Of a stretch of DNA of 64,000 nucleotides, positions 23,626 to 35,227 are shown in pieces. Every line of letters starts with the position of its first letter. The stretch's first letter is position 1. The DNA is from Stachybotrys elegans (lineage: Eukaryota > Ascomycota > Sordariomycetes > Hypocreales > Stachybotryaceae). The stretch covers positions 310,001 to 374,000 of the forward strand of contig JAGPNK010000016.1 of assembly GCA_020746835.1 (NCBI GenBank), given 5' to 3'. The notes beneath the pieces were generated by a model. The model worked only from the letters and a program-made list of their open reading frames with translations. It was not told the DNA's origin and made no database searches. The position numbers and the translations under genes are program-made.

Positions 23626-25129
23626 ATGTTGGTCGAGGTCAGTAGCATATCCCAAGTTTGCTCTCATTCCCCGTCTTCCTCCCCTCCCCTCTGCGCCTTC
23701 TCATTGTCTTTGGCTGTACATGAGACGGCCGCCGGCTGGCAGGCAGGTTCCCGATTCACTGCCAGCTGTGCGAGACTGGTGTGGCCCGGCCGCCGGCAGC
23801 CAGCAGCCAGCCGTCTGGGCACAAAGAAAAAGTGAAGTACGTCTGAGGGCATCAAGCCAACGCAGCCGCGTGTATGAAAGGAACCTCGCGCCCGCTGTTC
23901 TCCTCGCGCTTCTGCTGCCGGCGCCTCGGCTCACTTCTCGTCGGGCTACACAAGAAGGACGCCAAACCAGCTCTGCTTGCCTTCGCGCCAGCTTGAAGCT
24001 GTAGATGATCGCGACAACCATTACCTTTTCATACTGTTGCATCTTCTTTGGCCATGGCGCGTCCTCGGAGGAGGATCAAGGCTGGCTCCTCAACACCTGC
24101 ACCTCTGCCACCACCACAATATGCATCATGGAATCCCCCAGCCGCGTTTGTTGTACTTGCTGACCCCAACGATATCCAGAGACGGGTCAAGGTCGTTACA
24201 GACCAGCACATAATGTAAGTGTGATGGCTTCCGTAGCTTGTCCCTTGTACTAACCGTCTCTAGCGACAAGCCGTCTCCTGTGGCCGAGTTCCCCATGAGA
24301 GAATGGAGTCTTCAGCTGTTTATCCTTGACGAGGACGGCAACGAGCATCCCGCCGACGTCTTCACCAAGGTCGTCTATCATCTGCACCCTACCTTCGAGA
24401 ACCCCGTCCAAAGTTGGTTTCCCAATCGCCCCTTGTGCGCCGACCCCATCACGATCACGTACTAAGCGCGACGCAGCCTTCACCAAGCCTCCCTTCCGAT
24501 GTTCCGAGGAGGGATGGGGTGAGTTCGAGATCACCATCGAGTGCTATACTACCGAGAAGACGAAGCTGGCGCCTTTCCAGCACGACCTGAACTTCGTAAA
24601 GGAAAAGTACGACACCACGCACACGGTCGTCTTCAAGAACCCTTCGCAGGCTCTCCAAGAGCGCTTGCGCGAGTCGGGACCCCTGCCCACCGATGAGGAT
24701 CGCCCCAAGAAGAAGGGCGTCGCGACCAAGAAGAGCACTCAGAAGTACGACTACGAAAAGATCGCCGAGGCTCTGGAGAAGCTCGAGGAGGAGGACCTTC
24801 TGCGGGTCATCCAGCTCATCAACGAGAATAAGGGCCCGGACACGTACATCCGAAGCGACCTGGATGGTGAGTACTGCGTCCTTCCTGCTTGGTAGTATGC
24901 TCGGCAGGAGACGATGTTTCCCATGTTCTCGCGTATTGATGGATGTGTCGGCTAATAGTGAATGATCTGACTGAAGCCGGCGAATTCTCGATCGACCTGT
25001 ACACGATGCCCGATGTCCTAACGTCGAAGCTCTGGGAGCACCTGGTGAGTACAAGCATACAAGCAATCGAGGGACCTGGAGGGCGTAGCTAATACGCGAG
25101 CGCAGTCCAAGAAGGGCATGGTTAGCTAA
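23626..25129 (+). CDS. TAF14: YEATS-domain protein, Taf14/Anc1 type
   Basis: Nuclear acyl-lysine reader shared by TFIID, TFIIF, SWI/SNF, INO80 and NuA3 in yeast. My model has exons 23626-23637, 24180-24214, 24264-24412, 24477-24866, 24977-25044 and 25106-25129, giving 225 residues. The YEATS fold starts almost at the N-terminus (RRVKVVTDQHIIDKPSPV, EFPMREWSLQLFILDEDGNE, KVVYHLHPTFENPVQTFTKP, PFRCSEEGWGEFEITIECY, FVKEKYDTTHTVVFKNP). The C-terminal ET domain contains YDYEKIAEALEKLEEEDLLR and GEFSIDLYTMPDVLTSKLWE. Two points are uncertain. The first exon codes only MLVE and needs a 542-nt intron; alternatively ATG 24054 is in frame and open. The 3' site of intron 5 could be 24958 instead of 24976, adding six residues. 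Confidence 0.86.
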
Positions 25130-27058
25130 GCTTTCTGCATCAATTCATGCACTGCTTTCGGGTGACGATCCCGGGCAGTCTTTGGCCCTCTCAACCATGC
25201 AGAGGGCGACGAGGATATATACGGGCCGTGGGAAAGCACAAACGGGAGCAAGATTGGGCCAAGTAATTAATGCAGCCTTGGACATGACAGAAAAGGGCTG
25301 CGGCTTATGGGCGCCGGCCGGGGCACATCCTGTTGGACGGACAGGAAAGTCCCTTATTGGCCAAGGTTCTTCTCGGGGATCATCGCAGAGAATGGTTTCC
25401 AGCCTCTCGCAGGGTAGTTCACGGGCACCTGACGCCAGAGATGATCAAACCTGGCGACTCGTTTCCGCAGGCGATGGCAACAACAGAAGGTAGCAAGCAG
25501 TGTTGTGTGCATGGAGTATGGGCTATCTTGCATGTCTGGTATATCTTATTTTATCGAGGTCAAAATGGAAATCAGTGGAGTTTGAGACATTGAGTGTGGC
25601 GTGCCTCGGTAAGATTTGCATCGCTAACCAGCCCCGTATCAATGGGACAGTTTGATTACGAATACTTCGTCAGAGAGTAATACACATAACCCACCACGTG
25701 AGGTGAGCTGTCATTGAATCACGGACTGAAGATTCGGCGTGGGCGAATTGATTACTGTCAAGACATCACGAGGCCATCTCAGCCACAACAGAGACCCTGC
25801 ATCTAGAGCTCTGATCGTCAACCCCCATGTATCAAATATGATGCGGGACGTGAACCTGGGAAGCCAATTGCAATGGCCAGTGCACCTTCACGCGCCTCGA
25901 GGGCTCCGAGACTCGGAGGACAAGACGAGCCCGCCATCGTGACCGGCAGACCATCGTGATCAGGGAGCTAGAGCTATGTGTAACACACTGGCCAGTTGCG
26001 CGCAGGTGCCACGCCCGGCAGACGACGTCCAGGCGTGATGATTGGCTCCCGCGGGAGTGCGTGCGCTGAGTGGGAGCGTCCTTCCAGGTCTAGGGGGGCT
26101 GGGGTACCCCAGACGGGGAAGAACGACAACGCGGTGTGATGGATGACGACAACAAGAATCGGAAGACAAGGGACGCACGACACAGAGATGGCGTTGGATC
26201 ATAGGTTAGTAGTGAGGGTTCCAGAGAGTCGGGCTTGGTGGGGGCGGAATGCATGCCATGGCCGTCACGGGAAGGTGTTGCTCACTGTGCTGGGCGTGTG
26301 TTGTGTGTGCCTGCCAACCAGAAGGGAGGAACGGGGAGATAGGCAGTGCCAACGTCGGCAGCGACGGCCATGAGAAGAAGGAGCGAACAGTTGCCAATCG
26401 CAGCAGCGATAGGGAAAGCAGGCAGGCGCCCATTGTGTGTTTCTTTTCGTCCTTCCTTCTCAGAACCCCCAACCAAAAACTTAGCTGCAAACTCCCGCAT
26501 TACCTGCCTGATTCCTTCCCTTCTTCTCTCATTATCTCTCGTCGATTCAACAAACACACGCACATCTCTTCCCGCTTTCTGCCGGTCGCCTTCCCCCCCC
26601 CTCACTACGAGTGGATTGGTGAGAACCGGGCCCGATTACCCAACAGCAAAGAGAGAGAGAGGTAATTAAAGAGAGAGAAAAAGGCAACCCCCGCTTTGCC
26701 AGGCACAAATTCCATCGCACGCTTCGACACGGCCCAAAAAAAGAACGAAGTCACGGCCCACGGCCCTTTTTCACCACCCCTCCCCCCTCCCTAGGTAACT
26801 GCCAAAGCCGCCGCGCGCTCTTCCTGGGCTTGTTTTTTTTCTTCTACCTTGCCCAACCGCCGCAAACCGAAGATCGACCCTCTACTATCCCGCGCGCACA
26901 CACACAGACGCACGCACGCAATCGCCCACCCCCATTCCCCGGCACCGCAGGGCAACCCATCAGTCGACCAGATCCGGAAATCATTCGACCTGACTGCTGG
27001 GCAATCCTTCCACTTTCGGGGCCTGCCGCTTCCTCCCCCCGAGACGCGTGCGCACGCC
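25130..27058. other. Intergenic and leader of the Zn2Cys6 regulator
   Basis: No supported gene. The stretch 26430-27058 becomes C/T-rich with (CA)n/(CG) bits near 26898-26920 and is probably the promoter and 5' UTR of the transcription factor. The rest shows nothing recognisable. Confidence 0.45.
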
Positions 27059-30000
27059 ATGGCCCAGGCCCAGTACGGCGCCGGCGCTGTCGCTGCTTCC
27101 GTTGCCGCTGGCTCCTCGGCCAGTCCCACGGCCGCCGCCTCCTCTGGGCCCGATGGGAGCACTCAGCAGCTTTCCGGCGCCCAGCACAAGCGCGTCTACC
27201 AGGCCTGCATTCCCTGCCGCCGCCGCAAGGTCCGCTGCGACCTCGGTAGTGTCGACAACCCCCATGACCCGCCCTGCGTCCGCTGCCGCCGCGAGAGCAA
27301 GGAGTGCTTCTTCAGCGCCACCCGCCGGAAGCGCAAGACGGACGATGTCGGCGCCGGCGAGGGCAGCGACGTCGACGACTACACCATCAGGAATGGCCGC
27401 AAGAAGCTGCACGCCGCCGAGGCCTCCCCGCCCCGACATGCTGAGAAGCGCGCCTACAGCGACGTGCCGCTCACCCCCGGTGGCTCCATGGGTAGGAGCC
27501 AGCCGCTGCGTCGCCCGATGGGAGATGCCCACGGCAGCGTAGACGAGGAGGACCACCGCGGCGGGAGGGACGACGGCTTCGGACCTGACGGCGATGCCAA
27601 TCAGACTCTCGAGAATCTTGAGGCGCAGACCGTCATGGGCCGTCGCATGTACGGGCCCCATGATGCCCTCGATCTGCTGTACAAGGCTGCAACAGATAGG
27701 TTGGTTAATGATCCGTATTTCATGTCAACTGCTCCCCCGGCCGAGGCGCCTTGCTAACGGACCCCAGCCCTATGACGAACCATCACCGCGAGGAAACCAA
27801 GCCTTCGCACATGTCCATGTCCACGCCTTCCTCAGTTCGGGACGGGATTCGACGAGAATCGGTCCGGACGAATATACCAACCTCGAGGCCCGAACACATC
27901 GATCCAGACTTGGCGCTTCAAGATCCCTCTGCTCACCCGGGATACCAGGAGGCGCTGAAGGCTTGGACCCGGTTCCGCTTCGTGAGAGCCGGCTGGTTCA
28001 CTGCGCAGGAGGCGATCCAGTATATCGATTAGTGAGTCCGGCTGTCTGCATGTACGGTTGCATACTGACGTCTGTAGCTACTACAAGTATCTGTCTCCCT
28101 TGACACCTATTTCGCCTCCAACTTTCAGCAATCCCGCTTCCCATTACACACTCTTGACGGAAGAGCCTATTCTCACCGTTACCCTCCTCACCATCTCATC
28201 ACGGTACTGCGAGATCAAAGCTACAGGAGGTCACTGCCGTTCCCATGCTATTCATGAGCAGCTCTGGCAGTATCTTCAAGGCATGATTGAGCGTTGTTTA
28301 TGGGGCCAGGAGGCGTTTGGAGGAGGATTTTGCGGGTCAAGCACAACCATGATTATGGATGAATCCCAGACGAGCAGCACCGCTCCTTGGCGGGGGCTGA
28401 GAAAAGGCAGTCTACGAACCCTCGGCACAATCGAGTCACTCATGATCTTGACGGAGTGGCATCCACGTGCCCTGCATTTCCCACCACCCAACGCCACCGA
28501 TGAGCTGATGCTCCCAAGCTACGATCAACCCCCTTCAGCTGCCGAAGAGGACCAGAACGGTAGAAACGTCGGCGCCGGATTTGGCGGTAAGAGGATTGAG
28601 AGCTGGCTGGAACCTGCGTGGAGAAGCGACCGCATGTGTTGGATGCTCCTCAGTACGGCTATGGGACTGGCGTACGAACTCGGCGTCTTTGATGACATCG
28701 ACGAAATGCTCAAGGACGATGCCATTACGCGGCCCGAGTATAGAGAAGAATCATACCGCCAGCGAGCCAGCCGGATACGACGGCTGCTTCTCGTGTACAC
28801 GACTCAGCTAGCTGGTCGTCTTGGTTGGACCAGTATGGCACCTGAGCATCTGAGGAAGAGCGACCCGGCTGTGTCTCGCCGCCGCCACCCGAGCGATGGC
28901 AACACGCCAGGGACCAATTTCTCTTCCATCTCCAACTCCTTCAACTACGTCCCGGACTTGGAGCTCGACGACCAGATTATCCACTGCTGGGCGGGTATCA
29001 GCAACCTCATGCACCTGGGTAACGAGAAGTTGTTCAAGTCCCGCAAGCACACGACCGAGATCATCCAGTCTGGCAAATATGTCGATCTACTGCGCGAGTT
29101 TGGTCCCATGCTTCATGACTGGTATCGCGAGTTCGAACGATTCCGCCTGCCGCCGTTTATTAGACACATCCTGACCATCGAGTACGAGTACGTCCGCATC
29201 TACGTCAACTCTCTCTCGCTCCAGGCAGTCGTGGAGCGGAGCACGAACACTGCCGGCCAAGCGGGTGGCTCGGGAGGGACGCATGGGGGCAATAACAATG
29301 CCGCCCAGCTCTCGCCCCAGACTCTCATCACGTTTGGCAAGCTGCCCCTCGGCCAGCTGGGAGGCTTCACGGCCAACGACCAGGACCATGTTCGAGAGGT
29401 GGTAGATGGTAGCCGTAACCTCCTGAAGACAGTCGTTCAGGGACTTCTCCCCGGCGACTATCTCAAGCACGCACCGGTCCGGACATACTTTCGCATCATT
29501 AGCGGAGCCATGTTTCTTCTCAAGACGTTTGCGCTGGGTGCTCCGCGCGCCGATGTCAAGATGAGCATCGACCTCATGGATGCTACGGTTCAGGCCCTGC
29601 GCAACTGCGTCGTCGATGACGTCCACCTGGGCATCCGTTTTGCGGACCTGCTCGACTCTCTGACCAGTAGGCTGAGGAATCGCTTCATCCAAGTTACATC
29701 CATGAACTCCAACTCTGGCAAGGCGCAAAGCCCGATGGCTGTCGACGGCCCCGGTCTCAACGGACATGCTATGCAGCAAAACGGGGATTGGATGGGAAGC
29801 CATGCTCAGCGGCTCCGTGATGGTCTCACATCACAATGTAAGTTGTCAAAGGTCCTTTTCTTCGCCTTTCTATGATGCTAACACAACCCCGTCAGTCCGA
29901 CCTCCTGCGACTGAGGCCAACAACATCTCCGCCACTCCCTTCGATCTCCCCGCCAGCCACTTCCCCTTCCCCGGCAACGCCCAGCTAGGCGCCTCCACGC

Positions 30001-30233
30001 CGGCGGCGATCCCAGGCGCAAGCTCGGATGCCGGCAACATCGACATCCACCCACTTGACGAGTGGGCCAACGCCGAAAGCGACATGTGGTATCTGGCCCC
30101 GGGCCCGGCCTTCTACCAGAACATGGAGAACAGCAACGTCGCCATGACGGCCGAAGGTGTCGCCGTCGGAGGCGTCGATCTGCTCGACTACCTCGCCATG
30201 GACCCTGTGCAGTTCTCCGGTATGGATATATAG
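27059..30233 (+). CDS. Zn(II)2Cys6 fungal transcription factor
   Basis: Four exons, 27059-27699, 27768-28031, 28078-29837 and 29896-30233, encode 1000 residues. The binuclear zinc cluster is C50-IP-C53-RRRKVR-C60-x12-C73-VR-C76-RRESKE-C83, a Cx2Cx6Cx12Cx2Cx6C pattern, followed by a basic RRKRK linker. A middle homology (fungal_trans-like) region is present around [60 protein letters not shown] and [15 protein letters not shown]. The C-terminus is acidic and aromatic ([38 protein letters not shown]), as expected for an activation domain. The zinc cluster with [13 protein letters not shown] resembles, from memory only, regulators annotated as Aro80-like; I would not assign a pathway. ATG 27059 is the first in-frame ATG. 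It is tail-to-tail with the next gene. Confidence 0.93.
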
Positions 30234-31362
30234 AATAGTCCATCCGTCGACGAGCAGCACACACATTACGCGTTGTGAAATCATGATGATTTGTCCCTAC
30301 CGCCATAATAACAGCTATGGGACCAAGATACCCCCTGGTTTTTTTCTTCTTTCTTCCCTTTCGCAAATTCTTCACAGCCTTTTCATTTCCTTTTCACTTT
30401 GCTCATCAATGCGTCTCTGAAGTTCCCCTAGCCAGGCACAGATTTGTTTTATGTTCTTTTTTTATGTGGTTTTTACCTGCTCTGGTTTTCTATCAGTTCA
30501 GAGCTGCTCAATGGAGGACCTCTCACGAGGATGAGGAACAGGATGAGGCGAAAAATGGGACTTTATGAGCCATGACAGTCAAATCAAGAAAGAAAATTTA
30601 AAAGTGCGTTTCACGCTCATACGCATTGGAGTCCTTGTGACATTGAGGTAGTGCCGCCAGTCGGGGCAATTGGGCTTATTTGACTCTTCTTTTTGCTATT
30701 GCCCTCCCCCATGATGTACGCTCGCTTATGTACATGATGTGATGTATATACACACAGCAGTAGGCTACTAATCCAACAAACAAGATATGAAGAAGAAACA
30801 AAGAAGATGGAGTGGGAAGGGAAGAAATATGTCACAGGCTTTGCTATCTCTTCACCTTATATCCGCTTTTTTTCTTCCACATACTAGCCCATTCCTCTGA
30901 AGACAAGAGGAGAAAAGACGATGAAACCACAAGTGCCCACCTGCCAAACCATGCATGTAGAAAGAACAGAAGAAGTGTGGATTTGGGTTGACTAATGCCA
31001 TTGTGCGTGACACACATGGAATATTAGATCGAAAAGGCAAGTTAAACAAGAAACGAAATAGACGTTTCCTTGGGAGACGGCGTCCCCAACGGAAACGGTA
31101 ATACATGTATTGTAAGGTGATAAAAAAAGGAAAGTATATGCGTAGAGAGCGTGCTCGTGCTGTGCCTTCAGCAACGGCGGTTCGGAAAAAGAAAGGCAAG
31201 ATGAAAAAAGTAGACAGCAAGAAAAGGGCGTATGCAGCTCCCTCTCTCCTTGTAAGTGGGTATTTCGTAGAAAAAAGGAAATAGAAGATGCAGAAGCAAA
31301 GTCCGTAGAGGAGCGTGTGGTATAGCAAAGGGAATCTCTTGGTCGTGAGTGGTGATGTTATA
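30234..31362. other. Convergent 3' region between the regulator and the ADF-H gene
   Basis: Both flanking genes end here, so this holds two 3' UTRs and terminators. It is T-rich near 30340-30380 and A/T-richer than its surroundings at 30590-31330, consistent with polyadenylation sequence on both strands. No gene seen. Confidence 0.5.
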
Positions 31363-34300
31363 TTACCGGCCGAAAGCCTGAGCGTGGCTCGCATGGGCTT
31401 CCCGCACAACTAATCACCGTTAGCATTCGACATTTTTCCGTGTGTTTGAGAGATGGACTCACTCTGCAGGATCCTGGTCTGTCCTGAGCGGTCTTCGCAG
31501 GCGACCTGGATACCGCTGCCGTCAACGAAATCGAGGACGACACTGTTGGGAAGCTCCTGCACCTCCACATCCGGGATATAAGGGGTGCGGAACTCGCTGA
31601 GGTGGTAGCGCTTCGTGCTCTGGGCAGGGCGGCCGAGCTGAGCAGGCAGGGCACTGAGGATGAGGAAGCCCTGGGCATCGATGCACATGCTGCGGCGTTT
31701 CCAGAGCAGATTGTCGGGAAATTGCACATTGACGTCGCCCATGTCAGAGACGATGGCTGGGGTGTTCATGGTAGAGGGGCGTTGGATAGTGATGGTAGGT
31801 TCAGTATGCTCCTCCTCAGTCAGGGTAGGGGAGAGAATAGGCGGGGACGGACGGCTGCGCGAGCCGCCGCCAGAGAGGTTGGAGAGACGGCGCATGAAGC
31901 GGCCGGCGCGCGATTTGATCTTGTCGCTTGCCGTAGACTTAGCCTCATCGCTGGAGAGGGATCCCTCAGTGAGGGTCGTCGGAGAGAAGACTATTTCGCG
32001 GTCCTTGCTCAGGGAGCGGCGGCTGCCAATGGACAGGCGGTGTGGGAAGGTGTTGCTACCGCTGCTGTTTTGGTGCACTGATGGAGGGCGTGTAGGAGAT
32101 CGCGAAGATGGCGCGGACTGAAACGGTGAAAGGACATCGCTCGATGGCGAAGTGATCGACTTGCGGCGATCCTTGATGAAGTCCTTCATCCGCGTGATAG
32201 AAGAGCGACGCTTGCTCTCCTTGGAGGTGTCCTGCAGCTCGTCGCGGCGAGATTCCCGCGACATGCGTCGGTCGTAGAGGCTCTCTTCCACTTCGATGGC
32301 TACCTCCTGTTCAGGGAGCGCACGCTGGTGATCCACGACTAAAGGAGACTGCTTTAGCTCAAGGTGCTGAAACTCAGAGGGGTCTTTGGGTGGCTCCAGC
32401 ATCTTGACGGCGTTCTGGTCCGGATCCCTAATGATCTTGGCAGACACAGAGACAGACTCGGGTCGGCCACGCGTTCTGGAGCTCGACTGGCTAACAGGCT
32501 TCGGGCCGGGAGACGATTCGAACATGGAAAGCCGGCTGGCCACAGACAGCGACCTGTCACGTTGACGTTCGCGTGGTTCTCCAGGAGACGGTTCGCGAGA
32601 TACCCCAGATGACGAGGGGGGGGCAGGTGTAGAGTTCTTGGTGAAGGGGGTGGCTCGGTCGACAACCGAAGGGGAGCGCGAGGGCTCTCTGCCCTTCCTG
32701 ACCGAGAAGAAGGCAGAGGAGGGCCGCTCACGGCTGGCAGCAGGGGAGGAAGAAGGGGATTCAGCAGGACCACCTTGGTTGACTGAGAGCATTTCCAGGG
32801 CCTTGATGCGCTGTGAGATGCTGGATCCGACGTTCTTCTTGGCCAGATTGGCGCCGGCCGCCTGCTGCTGCGTAATCTTATGTAGCAAAGCAGCGCCAGA
32901 GCTGCTAACTGAGCGCGCTGATGACTGACTGACGTCGCCAGGAACGATGAAGCTACCGCGGATAGGGTTGGACACAGTGCGTACCATATGCGTGGGGGGT
33001 GTTGCGGGTGTCAGCTTGGGGAAGACGGGTGTGAGAGGAGTCTTGGCGACTGTCATCGGCGTGGCCTCCTGCACGGTTGCGCTTCGTAGCTCCTCCATAA
33101 GCTCCTCGTCATCTGAGAGGTTTGATTCGGCGACGGACACTTGTCGGGTATGGTTCTGTGCGAGATCCGTCCGAATGGACATGTTGGAAGGCCTGGGCCT
33201 GCTTGTTGGTGTATCTAAAGCTGGGATGGTGGCTGTATCATCGTCGTCGTCATCGGCTTCGTTGGAGACATCGTCGGCAACATCTTCCGTCGATACATCC
33301 GGAACAATTTTGCTTTCAAACTTGACCTCGGAAATTTCGATAGTGGGAGAGACCTTGACGGCTGCAGAGTCGGTGTCTGCAGGCACCTCTGAGATTTCGG
33401 CCTGAATAGCATCCTCAGAAACTTGCGGCACAGGAGGAGCTTGGGCTGAGGCTGGCCGAGAGTTGCTGTCGTCAACCTGATCTTTGTTCTCCTTCGCGGC
33501 TTCCTCAGCTGGGAGTATCACGGCGGAGTCGTCCGCTCTCTCAGCTTGGGCCGGCGATGACTGCCGTGCATCATCCGGTTTCCCGGCCTCCTCATCCATA
33601 TCATTTTGTGATGTAGGGTCAGGCTTCTCGGCATCACTATATGTTGCCTGGACTGTCTCGTCCGTAGACTCGGAGACCGATGAAGCTTTAGTCGAGGCAT
33701 CTGGCTCTGAAGAGGCGATGGTTGGGCTGTGAGGGCGAGAGTCTGTGTGTGTCTTTTCTGATTCTTGGTCCACATGGTCAAGAATAACACCCGAGTCGGC
33801 GTGTATCATGGTGATACGCTTCTCATGTTCGAGTGGAGAGCTGTCCTCCAGCTCCGACTTATCAGAATGGGAAGGTAGCTCGGCTTCAGCCTGTTCGTTC
33901 GCATGTTCGGCATGTTCCGACCCGGCCTTTGTCTGATCTCCATCCGCGTCGACATCCTGCCCCTCCATCTTCATTTGCTCAGCAGCCGCCTTCTTCTTCT
34001 TCTCCCGAAGCTTCATAGCCTTCATCAAACGCGCCTTCTCCGGTGTCATGGTCGGCTTAGAGGGTGCCTGCAAGGCAGTAGTCAAGGAGAGCTTGGTGGA
34101 AGCCCCAGAGCTGGTGTTGGGTCTCTTGGTATCAGGCTCTGTTTTGGCGGATTCTTCGAGAGCAGGCAAGGGATTGGTAGTCAATTCTACTTCGTGGACC
34201 GATTCGCCATCCTCCTTGGTTTTCGACTTTTTCTGACCTGATTTACCAAACAGCTTGAAGCCAGCGGGTATCGCAGAGACAGGGCGGAAGTTGCCAGCCG

Positions 34301-35227
34301 TCTGCGGCCGGCTGATGACGTCGATGGATGGTCGGGGACCCAGCTTCACTTTGGGCTTCGAGTTTGGATAAGAGGAAGAGCTGTACAGATCTGGGCGAGC
34401 AGATTGAGAGGAGGACCGCCTGGCGGCCTCGGTCGGTGAGACGGGCCGCTCGTCCACGCCTACAAAGTTGGGCACGTCGGATGTATTTTCGGCCGAGAAT
34501 TTGCTCTGGTCTGGCGAAGTTGCGAGCTCGGCGTTGAGTGTGACGGGCTCGGCCGAAATCACAGGCGATTTGGGATGCTGGACAGCATCCTCGCCGTTCT
34601 CCTGGACGGTAGATTTGCGCTTGGCGGACCTGGGCTCCTCTTCTTCCTCCTCTGCAATCTCAACGAGGCGGCGACGGCGCAGCGAGCTATTGGAAGATGA
34701 GTTAGAGGCGGAGGCAGCGTGAAGAGAGCAGGCGGCGGAAAGCTTGGTATCCCTGAGCTCGTCCGGGTCCGATATCTCATAGGTAGTATCGTAGGGAGCG
34801 AGACGGTCGCAGACTGCTGTGAAATGAACGGCGACGCGCGCTATGAAGCTCAGTGATCAGCAACGGGTATACACAGACCAGAAGGTCCAAGTTTCTCAGA
34901 ATGAGCACCAACCTTGAATGAGACGGGAGCAGTCCTCGGGGAGATATTTGATTATAACATTGCGCCTGCGATATTTGAGGAAGCCGTAGAGGGGGCTCGT
35001 CTCATCATAATCACCGATGGCCTTGCGCACCTCGGCGATGCCCCCATTGCCACGGCTCAACAGCTCAACTTCGTCTCGGCTAGCATACTTGAGAAGAAAC
35101 CTTGTTCCAGTCAGTCGGGCGGCCAGAGGTGGTGCGAGGGAGAAGGTGCATACCATCCACCAGGTTCCGAGGCCACGGCGTCGTGGGCCTCTTTGAGTTG
35201 AGGGCCGTCTAGGCCATTGAGCGACAT
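31363..35227 (-). CDS. Large protein with N-terminal ADF-homology domain and C-terminal PH-like domain
   Basis: Minus-strand exons 35227-35154, 35100-34913, 34840-31463 and 31409-31363 give 1228 residues. The N-terminus (MSLNGLDGPQLKEAHDAVAS, WFLLKYASRDEVELLSRGN, GIAEVRKAIGDYDETSPLYG, FLKYRRRNVIIKYLPEDCSR) reads as an ADF/cofilin-homology domain of the drebrin/coactosin kind, an actin-binding fold. A long disordered, Ser/Pro/Glu-rich region of about 950 residues follows, with Lys-rich helix KARLMKAMKLREKKKKAAAE. The last 110 residues (VNVQFPDNLLWKRRSMCIDA, GFLILSALPAQ, TKRYHLSEFRTPYIPDVEVQ, ELPNSVVLDFVDGSGIQVAC, then HASHAQAFGR) look like a conserved PH-like module. A role in cortical actin or polarity is inferred. 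The final exon assignment rests on a good intron (31410-31462, GTGAGT, branch TGCTAAC). Confidence 0.82.
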
